Shown: piece after piece, positions 57,430-64,000 of the stretch
Numbering within the stretch: position 1 is the stretch's first letter
Layout: the number at the start of each line of letters is the position of its first letter
NCBI GenBank assembly: GCA_026967495.1
Contig: CP114060.1
Coordinates: 4,836,001 to 4,900,000 of the forward strand
Origin: Rouxiella badensis
Lineage (GTDB): Bacteria > Pseudomonadota > Gammaproteobacteria > Enterobacterales > Enterobacteriaceae
Reading direction: 5' to 3'
DNA length: 64,000 nucleotides
Position numbers and translations under genes: made by a program
The notes under the pieces: model-generated
The model's input: only the letters and a program-made list of their open reading frames with translations
What the model was told of the DNA's origin: nothing
Databases searched by the model: none

Positions 57430-57720
57430 CCTTGGACGAGGTGTCTGGCTTTCGGCTAGCGCTTCGGCATCATACTCAACCGGCCAGGCCTCGACTTAAT
57501 CACCCGCGAAGTGGTGGTGATTGGCGCTTGCGTTACGCTCGGTCATACCGTGCCTCAGCTTCGCGCTCATACGCAGGCAGCGTTGAATGCGGGTGCGACA
57601 CGTGAGCAGATTATTGAGTCTCTTTTGCAGTTGTTATTTTATGCGGGTGGCGCAGCGGTGCGAAATGCACTGGTGAACGTCCGCGATATTCTTGGCCCAA
57701 TTAATACATTAGATAAATAA
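57430..57720 (+). pseudogene. Carboxymuconolactone decarboxylase-family remnant
   Basis: The frame reads RPGLDLITREVVVIGACVTL, then LRAHTQAALNAGATREQIIE and LLFYAGGAAVRNAL, the family C-terminal half (AhpD-like fold). The N-terminal half is missing: upstream residues (about 57430-57480, Ser/Ala-rich) do not look like the family. It faces away from the LysR remnant. Likely the end left by a deletion that took the middle of a lysR-CMD pair. Confidence 0.65.
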
Positions 57721-57933
57721 TATCAAACTGAATTATTAGGTTAGATAAATCCCTCCGATGCCTGCCTGATAAGGCTCCGGCAGTTTAGGAAAATGCTCAT
57801 TTACTGGGCGGGCAAAATACAATTAACTAACTGTTATAAAAAATAAAGTTATGCGATGCACCACTCATATTTATCATTAATTTCTTTTAACTATTTCTAG
57901 ATAAAACAATCAATCGGTCACAAGGTTAATGTC

Positions 57934-58755
57934 ATGATCAATGAAGGTCGGCTGCTTAGCCGGCACGGCTTTGCAAAGGCAAACTCATGGATAACCATGG
58001 TTCTCGCTACGCTACTGATGGTCGCGGGTGCCGTGCAGCTTGTGTTTTTGCTCACCCTGGGAAAATCTGGCTACTTTGAGCAGCACGCCATTCTTATGTC
58101 CACGGTATTCAGCATTTCTTTAGGTATTGTTCTGATTATCCTGCGCCAGTTTATTAAACCGCGCCAAATATTCCAGCTTTATGAAAATGGTGTTCTGGTC
58201 ATTTCAAAACCTGATAATAAGAATAAATTTATTCCATTCGAGGGAATAAGCGACATTTACCGTTATCGCTCCGGAAAATATACCAGGAAGATATTAAATA
58301 CCATGGCGTTTCGCGAAAACATCGACAAGCCGTGGTATAAAATATCCCCCAACATTGCCCATGCGGACAGGCTTATCGAAGTCATCAAGAATGAGCAACT
58401 GTTGTTTCGTGGCCCTCAGGCGCTCAATACTCTGGCTCAGGATGGCACCGTCAGCTTCAGCTATCTTACCGAGAGCAAGAGTAAGATACGGCGCTTTCTG
58501 CGCGGCAATTTTCTGATGATGAACGAGAAAAAGCTGCGCCTTTCTGCTCGTACGCTGGACTCTGACGACGGCCACCACGTGCCGATTGAAGAGGTGCATT
58601 TCATCAGCGGCGGCAGCAATAGCCAGACCATCAAATTGCTCGACATGCACGGCAGAGCCTTATTCTCGGTGCCCTACACCTCCCTGTTCAGCGCCGATCT
58701 GTTCATCGCGCTGATAGAGCACATGATCCAAAATCGTATCCCGATTCGACGCTAA
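57934..58755 (+). CDS. Membrane protein of unknown function
   Basis: 273 residues, not recognised. Two membrane helices near the N-terminus (about 19-45 and 52-73), then a cytoplasmic region with VLVISKPDNKNKFIPFEGIS and IYRYRSGKY, which resembles bacterial PH-like domains, and a second similar part (LSARTLDSDDGHHVPIEEV). Base composition is a bit lower in GC than the flanks. It lies alone in the 2-kb patch between lepA and rseC and is closed by a terminator. Confidence 0.7.
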   Translation: MINEGRLLSRHGFAKANSWITMVLATLLMVAGAVQLVFLLTLGKSGYFEQHAILMSTVFSISLGIVLIILRQFIKPRQIFQLYENGVLVISKPDNKNKFIPFEGISDIYRYRSGKYTRKILNTMAFRENIDKPWYKISPNIAHADRLIEVIKNEQLLFRGPQALNTLAQDGTVSFSYLTESKSKIRRFLRGNFLMMNEKKLRLSARTLDSDDGHHVPIEEVHFISGGSNSQTIKLLDMHGRALFSVPYTSLFSADLFIALIEHMIQNRIPIRR

Positions 58756-58830
58756 TGTTGGCCGTCGATTTATATCAGAGATTAAGGTTAGTCTGTTCTC
58801 GCCTGGCAAAAAGCGGCACCTCAGAAACGA

Positions 58831-58886
58831 AAAAAGCGCTCCTCACTCCCTTTGCTATTCATTAAGGGGTGAATGGAACGCTTTTT
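58831..58886. terminator. Bidirectional terminator before rseC
   Basis: AAAAAGCG / CGCTTTTT as the outer stem and TCAC-CCC / GGG-GTGA inside. It lies between the unknown membrane-protein gene (plus) and rseC (minus). Confidence 0.8.
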
Positions 58887-58902
58887 AGAACGCGGTCGGA
58901 AA

Positions 58903-59370
58903 TTATTTGGTTTCCGGCTGGAAACGGAAAGCATTAGGCGGTAAACCTACCTGCAGAATGACTGGCTGATAGGCCGCTTTATCTGAAACCTTAGAAGCCA
59001 GATAACGTGCAGAAGCAAATCCAATTGCCCCTCCCGCCACGGCACCCATCAACGCATAAACATCAGCCTTGAATAAGCTTTGAAGTACACCGCCGCCGAA
59101 GATGACGCCAAACAGAGGCAGCATGTAGACGATGAGCGCGGAACGCAGCAGGCTGCCTTCCATAATGCCCAATTCAACCTTCTGACCTGGCTCCAGTGGC
59201 TCGGCGCTGCTGACCTGCAAATTGTGCTCGGTCTGTGGACCCAACTCGTTAAGCACGCGAGAACCACAACCTGAACGCGAATGACAGCTGCTGCAACCGG
59301 CCTGCGTTTCACAACGCAGTTCTGCAACACCATTTTGCCACGAGATTACGGTGGCCCATTCTTTCATCAT
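58903..59370 (-). CDS. rseC: SoxR-reducing / sigma-E factor protein RseC
   Basis: 155 residues (E. coli 159). N-terminal Cys cluster CSSCHSRSGCGSRV, then two membrane helices (about 72-95 and 103-120). Linked to SoxR reduction with the Rsx complex. Last gene of rpoE-rseA-rseB-rseC; 36 bp after rseB. Confidence 0.95.
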   Translation of the reverse strand: MMKEWATVISWQNGVAELRCETQAGCSSCHSRSGCGSRVLNELGPQTEHNLQVSSAEPLEPGQKVELGIMEGSLLRSALIVYMLPLFGVIFGGGVLQSLFKADVYALMGAVAGGAIGFASARYLASKVSDKAAYQPVILQVGLPPNAFRFQPETK

Positions 59371-59406
59371 CGGAGTACCCTGCCCTTACGCTAAAATGCA
59401 GACCCA

Positions 59407-60363
59407 TTATTGCCCTGTGAAGACAATACTATCAGAAATACGTTTGGCTGTGGAAGGTGGTAACTCGCCGACTATGGTTATCTCATTGCCGTTACGCACG
59501 TCGGTTTGCACCGTTCTTCTGCCCTGACGCACTATCTGATCGGAAGTGACGCTGCTCGACGGATTCACGTTAATCGAGAAGCTGAACAGCCCGTCGCTAT
59601 AAAGCCTTGATTCAATGGTAACAGGCATGTTTGGCAGGTTTCGTTTACTACGAGAAACTTCCTTCATGCCTTCAGGCAACCATTTCGAGATCCAGCTAAA
59701 CTGCGTCTTGCTTGAGTCTGGAATGCTCAGCACCGGGGGCAAATTAGCTTTATCAATACCGTTAAATGCTTCGGCCACATCAGGGTCGACGGTCAAGGAA
59801 ATCACACGAAACTGCTCAAGCGTTTCGCCATCTTTGTCGAGCAAGTCGACGCGCAGCGGAAGCTTGTCTTTTTCGTCAATCCAGACGATATAGCTGAATC
59901 GGGTTCCATCACGTGACACCACGCGGATCACTTCACTTGAGCGATCGGCGGCGCGCGCCCTGCCTACGGCAATAAAGTCGTAGAATTTGGAAAGATTGGC
60001 GATATCACTGAAGGCAAGTTCGGGGAGCGAGTCAACGATGTGATCGCCTGCCAAAGTGAAGGGCTGTAGTCCGGTCTCAAAATAGCTGATGTCGTTCCCG
60101 CGTTGCACAACTTCGCGACGCGGTCCGTCCATCAGCAGGAGATCGCCGAGCTGGGTGCCTTTCGTCTTCGCATGACGATAACGATATGAATCTATGCCCT
60201 GTTTCGTGATGTTGATAAAGGCAACTTCATAGTTCAATGATTGACTGGCAGCGCTCATTTGTTGCAATAACGCCTCGGGAGCGGGTGGATTCTCGGCCGA
60301 GGCGGTATTGATGGTGAGCATGCTGCACGTCAGTAGGGAAACACCGTACCAAATTTGCTTCAT
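59407..60363 (-). CDS. rseB: Sigma-E regulatory protein RseB
   Basis: 318 residues (E. coli 318), periplasmic. Signal peptide cut near ASA-EN (residue about 23), then the lipoprotein-binding-like MucB/RseB fold. Guards RseA from DegS and releases it on binding LPS. Overlaps the rseA stop by one base. Confidence 0.96.
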   Translation of the reverse strand: MKQIWYGVSLLTCSMLTINTASAENPPAPEALLQQMSAASQSLNYEVAFINITKQGIDSYRYRHAKTKGTQLGDLLLMDGPRREVVQRGNDISYFETGLQPFTLAGDHIVDSLPELAFSDIANLSKFYDFIAVGRARAADRSSEVIRVVSRDGTRFSYIVWIDEKDKLPLRVDLLDKDGETLEQFRVISLTVDPDVAEAFNGIDKANLPPVLSIPDSSKTQFSWISKWLPEGMKEVSRSKRNLPNMPVTIESRLYSDGLFSFSINVNPSSSVTSDQIVRQGRRTVQTDVRNGNEITIVGELPPSTAKRISDSIVFTGQ

Positions 60364-61010
60364 TACTGCGTTTGCGTTCCTAAAGACTGATTACCTGGGA
60401 CCTGAATAGCTGCCTGTTGCGGAGTAACAGAGTCCAGCTGAAGCTGATCAGAATGCAATCTGCGCTGCAACTCGTAGTCCTGCAAAATAGCATTAATACG
60501 CTTGCGCTGTTCCTGCATATTTTGCGGGCCGCTCGCGACGCTGCCTTCATTTGGCACACCAAAACTAACAGGTGATGCTTTACCCATCATAGGAAGGGTA
60601 TTGAACGCCGGAGTTTCCGGTGAAGCACCGGTCGCATCCTGCTGGCTGTAATGCTGCACGCCGACAATAACCGCCAGTGAAACACACGCCGCGACCCCGA
60701 CCTGAGTAAGCTGACTCGCCCACGGGCGAACCTTGTGCCAGAACGGCATCTTTTGCCAGGTGTGTGGCAAGGGTTGTGATTCTTTGGTAGCGCCAGGAAC
60801 GAGCTTGGCAGGTTCATTTGCCAAAGCAGCTGCCACTCTGTCTGCGATATCCAGATGTACAACAGTTCCAATGTCACCGCGCATAGAGTCACGGATCAAG
60901 TGATAACTCTGCCAACTTTCCTGAAGCTTTTTGTCATTTGAAAGCGAACTCAAAAGTTCGGAATCAATTGCTTCACCATCCATCAGAGCCGAAAGCTTTT
61001 CTTTCTGCAT
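60363..61010 (-). CDS. rseA: Anti-sigma-E factor RseA
   Basis: 215 residues (E. coli 216). Cytoplasmic sigma-binding part (MQKEKLSALMDGEAIDSELL), single membrane helix near 100-118 (VGVAACVSLAVIVGVQHY), and a periplasmic part ending in a Gln-rich tail. Its cutting by DegS and RseP frees sigma-E. 30 bp after rpoE. Confidence 0.96.
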   Translation of the reverse strand: MQKEKLSALMDGEAIDSELLSSLSNDKKLQESWQSYHLIRDSMRGDIGTVVHLDIADRVAAALANEPAKLVPGATKESQPLPHTWQKMPFWHKVRPWASQLTQVGVAACVSLAVIVGVQHYSQQDATGASPETPAFNTLPMMGKASPVSFGVPNEGSVASGPQNMQEQRKRINAILQDYELQRRLHSDQLQLDSVTPQQAAIQVPGNQSLGTQTQ

Positions 61011-61040
61011 GCCTAAGTACCCTTTAAGTGTCCGCCATCG

Positions 61041-61616
61041 CTAACGCTGAATCAGCGGTTGAACTTTATTATCAATAGCTTCTCGAGCACGGAAAATACG
61101 CGACCTCACCGTGCCCACCGGGCAATCCATAATGGCGGCTATCTCTTCATAGCTCAAACCATCCAACTCCCTGAGAGTAATTGCCATCCGCAAATCTTCA
61201 GGAAGCGCTTCAATAGTCCGAAAAACAATCTGTCTCAACTCTTCAGACAACATCAAGTTCTCTGGGTTCGATATTTCTTTCAGTGCGCCACCATTTTCGA
61301 AGTTTTCGGCTTCGTTGGCATCGACATCGCTCGAAGGAGGGCGTCGACCCTGCGCAACTAAGTAATTCTTGGCTGTGTTAACGGCAATTCGGTACAGCCA
61401 CGTATAAAAGGCGCTATCACCGCGGAACGAATCCAGTGCTCGGTAGGCCTTTATAAAGGATTCCTGAACCACATCAGGCACATCGCCCTGTGGAACGTAG
61501 CGGGAAACAAGGCTCGCCACTTTATGCTGGTAGCGTACAACCAGTAAATTGAACGACTTTTGATCACCCTTCTGGACCCGCTCGACCAGAACCTGATCTG
61601 CTAACTGCTCGCTCAT
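61041..61616 (-). CDS. rpoE: RNA polymerase sigma factor RpoE
   Basis: 191 residues (E. coli 191). ECF sigma: region 2 (DVVQESFIKAYRALDSFRGDSAFYT) and region 4 (LDGLSYEEIAAIMDCPVGTV). Controls the envelope stress genes. Divergent from nadB as in E. coli; its own sigma-E promoter is seen upstream. Confidence 0.98.
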   Translation of the reverse strand: MSEQLADQVLVERVQKGDQKSFNLLVVRYQHKVASLVSRYVPQGDVPDVVQESFIKAYRALDSFRGDSAFYTWLYRIAVNTAKNYLVAQGRRPPSSDVDANEAENFENGGALKEISNPENLMLSEELRQIVFRTIEALPEDLRMAITLRELDGLSYEEIAAIMDCPVGTVRSRIFRAREAIDNKVQPLIQR

Positions 61617-61700
61617 CCGAGGTAATCTCTCCCCAAAGCTATCTCCACGCTAAAAGTCGTACTGCCAGCTTTCATCATTATTTTCCTGAGCAAGTACTGC

Positions 61701-61728
61701 TTGGAGTTCAAACTGAATGTTAAGTTCC
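61701..61728 (-). promoter_or_regulatory. Sigma-E promoter of rpoE (autoregulation)
   Basis: On the minus strand GGAACTT, 16 bp, TCCAA: exact -35 and a good -10 for sigma-E at the classic spacing, about 85 bp before the rpoE start. Confidence 0.85.
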
Positions 61729-61793
61729 ATAAAACACAAAGTTTTTAAACGGATGTATGTGCTCGTGGCTTTTGCCAGTCCATTTAGGCTAAC

Positions 61794-63432
61794 ATGAATT
61801 TCCCTCTTCTTCTGCAAACATCATACGTTATGCAACCTTCATCAGACTTTGTTAGTGATGTATTGATTATTGGAAGTGGTGCCGCGGGCCTTTCATTAGC
61901 GCTACGCCTCGCAGACCACTGTAAAGTCACCGTTCTTAGCAAAGGGCCACTCAATGAAGGGTCCACTTTCTATGCCCAAGGCGGCATCGCGGCCGTATTC
62001 GACGAAACCGACAGCATCGGTTCACACGTCGACGACACGTTAATCGCGGGTGCGGGCCTGTGTGACAAAGAGGCCGTCGAATTTATTGCCAGCAACGCCA
62101 AACACTGCGTTCAATGGCTCATCGATCAGGGCGTGCTCTTTGATACAGAAACCGGCAACAGCGCAGAAGAACGCTATCACTTAACAAGAGAAGGCGGCCA
62201 TAGCCATCGGCGTATTCTCCATACTGCTGATGCTACTGGTAAAGAAGTAGAAACCACGCTGGTAGGGAAAGCAAGGTCCCACCCCAATATTAGCGTAAAA
62301 GAACGCTATAACGCGGTGGATCTTATCACCTCGAGCAAACTTGGATTACCCGGCACACAGCGTGTGGTAGGGGCGTATGTCTGGAACCGCGACATCGAGC
62401 AGGTCGAAACCCTGCGCGCCAAAGCCGTGGTGCTGGCGACCGGCGGAGCGGCGAAAGTCTACCAATACACCACTAACCCTGACGTCGCCTCCGGTGACGG
62501 CATTGCCATGGCTTGGCGTGCGGGCTGTCGCGTCGCTAATCTCGAATTTAATCAGTTTCACCCGACCTGCCTTTATCATCCACAGGCGCGCAATTTCCTG
62601 TTGACCGAAGCCCTGCGCGGCGAAGGGGCTTATCTGAAGCGTCCGGACGGCACCCGCTTCATGCCCGACTTCGACTCGCGCGGCGAACTCGCTCCTCGCG
62701 ACGTGGTAGCACGAGCTATCGACCACGAAATGAAACGCCTCGGCGCAGACTGCATGTATCTCGACATCAGCCATCGCCCGCCGGAATTCATTAAGCATCA
62801 TTTCCCGATGATCGACGAAAAACTGCTTTCGCTGGGCATTGACCTTACGCGTGATCCTATTCCGATCGTGCCTGCCGCACACTACACCTGCGGCGGCGTG
62901 ATGGTAGACCAGCACGGCAGAACCGATCTTGACGGCCTCTATGCCATCGGTGAGGTGAGCTATACCGGGCTGCACGGCGCAAACCGTCTGGCATCCAATT
63001 CGTTGCTGGAATGTCTGGTTTACGGCTGGTCGGCCGCCGAAGATATTCTCGAACGACTGCCGCGTATCAAAATGCCGAAGAGTTTACCGGCGTGGGATGA
63101 AAGCAAGGTCGATGACTCAGACGAGAAAGTGGTGATTCAGCACAACTGGCATGAGCTACGGCTGTTTATGTGGGACTATGTAGGCATTGTGCGCACCACC
63201 AAACGTCTGGAGCGCGCGCTGCGACGCATTAATATGCTACAACATGAAATCGACGAGTATTACGCCAATTTCCGCATCTCGAACAACTTGCTCGAACTAC
63301 GCAATCTGGTGCAGGTCGCCGAGGCTCATTGTGCGCAGCGCGATGGCGAGAAAGGAAAGCCGAGGTTTACACTTTACGCTCGACTATCCCGATCTGCTTG
63401 ACGATCCTCAACCCACTATTTTGCAGCCCTGA
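61794..63432 (+). CDS. nadB: L-aspartate oxidase NadB, frameshifted near the C-terminus
   Basis: FAD enzyme that turns L-aspartate to iminoaspartate, first step of NAD synthesis. GSGAAGLSLALRLAD binds FAD; YAQGGIAAVF, HLTREGGHSHRRILH and GANRLASNSLLECLVYG follow. An extra G at 63323-63324 shifts the frame after LVQVAE; without it the end reads LIVRSAMARKESRGLHFTLD as in E. coli and stops at 63432 instead of 63401. The start at 61794 has TTAGG before it; an ATG at 61830 is closer to the E. coli length. Confidence 0.95.
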
Positions 63433-63445
63433 TTTCAGAGAATAC

Positions 63446-64000
63446 TCAGTAATTTAAGTAGAAATCAGTAATCAGACGTCTGAACTCCGTGCTGTAGACG
63501 TTAAGCTGCTCACGGAGTGCCAACTCGCGGTAGTCGGGTTCTCCCGGCTGTTTTGTCAACGCCAGCAGCATGCGGTTCAACGGTTTTCCAGGCCGATCAC
63601 GAATGTCCATCCGCGCACGAGTATGCCAGCCTTGCGCCGCCGCAGCCTGTTCGAACGTCAGCCCAATCTCATAGGGCAAGACTACGCAAAGGTGCCGTGA
63701 GGCGTTAACAGCCTGCTGGCGCAGCCTAACAGCGCCTCATGGGTCAGCGTTTCGGTATAGCGCGCGGCATTACGGGCTTCGTCACGGCAGGCAACCGCGG
63801 ACTCAAAGTACGGCGGATTACTGACAACTAGGTCATAGCCCTGCGCCGCGTTTTGGGCGAAATGGTTTACGTCCTCAGCATAGACGTGAAGCCGGCCAGA
63901 CCAGCGCGACTCGGCAAAGTTTTCTTTTGCCTGCTCCGCAGCGGCACTTTCCAGCTCAACGGCATCGACGCGAACCTCATTCTGCGTTCTCTGGGCCAGC
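63446..64000 (-). CDS. trmN6: tRNA1(Val) A37 N6-methyltransferase TrmN6 (YfiC), partial and frameshifted
   Basis: Continues beyond the right end of the window. Reading back from the edge: VDAVELESAAAEQAKEN, then VVSNPPYF (the NPPY catalytic motif), and AARYTETLTHEALLG. The frame breaks at an AAA run (plus strand) at 63688-63690; one more base gives GTFCVVLPYEIG, and the C-terminal part goes on to ITDFYLNY. Lies beside nadB as yfiC does in E. coli; convergent with it. Confidence 0.92.

Noticed and set aside
1..64000. Search for tRNA, rRNA, CRISPR, IS ends, phage attachment sites and riboswitches
   Set aside because: No T-loop-like tRNA signatures, repeat-spacer arrays, transposase motifs or known aptamer cores were seen by eye; a covariance-model scan would be decisive.

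Overview
This window is a piece of an Enterobacterales chromosome. It is probably from the Yersiniaceae side of the order (Rahnella, Ewingella, Rouxiella or Serratia-like). That placement rests on protein similarity recalled from E. coli, on the conserved gene blocks, on moderate GC content and on one ERIC repeat; the genus is an inference. No rRNA, tRNA, CRISPR, prophage or transposase gene was seen.

Layout. 1-9060 holds transport and metabolism genes (ggt, proY, brnQ, a MetE-like methyltransferase) and then phoR and phoB. 9280-13770 is sbcDC, divergent from phoB as in E. coli. 13815-20575 is an accessory block: a waaL-like O-antigen ligase, an AraC-type regulator, and a kinase / class III PLP enzyme / ethanolamine-type permease set that looks like an amino-alcohol catabolic system. 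20637-28624 follows the E. coli mak-rdgC-ppnP-aroM-yaiA-aroL order, but an IclR regulator, an OPT-family transporter and a DUF1177 gene lie between aroM and yaiA, and aroM reads as the last gene of that set. 28744-39646 is accessory: methyltransferases, yedI, yafE, a MmyB-type regulator, an acetyltransferase, an sseA homologue, agp, pagP, an ABC importer without its ATPase, and an unknown gene.

From 39708 to the end the core block purL-mltF-tadA-pgpC-(murP-murQ)-yfhH-yfhL-acpS-pdxJ-recO-era-rnc-lepB-lepA-rseC-rseB-rseA-rpoE-nadB-trmN6 follows E. coli, with two differences. murQP sits beside yfhH, and a 2-kb patch with lysR/CMD remnants and an unknown membrane protein lies between lepA and rseC.

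Fourteen genes (ggt, sbcD, the DUF1177 gene, the OPT gene, yedI, a regulator, an acetyltransferase, an ABC binding protein, an unknown gene, purL, mltF, pgpC, nadB, trmN6) are each broken by what looks like a one-base indel, mostly in short runs of one base. So many breaks in housekeeping genes point to errors in a draft sequence rather than true gene decay; they are annotated as single genes with the break noted.

The most interesting systems are the IclR / OPT / DUF1177 / AroM set (no known function) and the kinase / ammoniophospholyase / permease set. The link between YfhH and MurNAc use, the MetJ and MetR sites before the MetE-like gene, and several perfect stem-loops are also worth a look.
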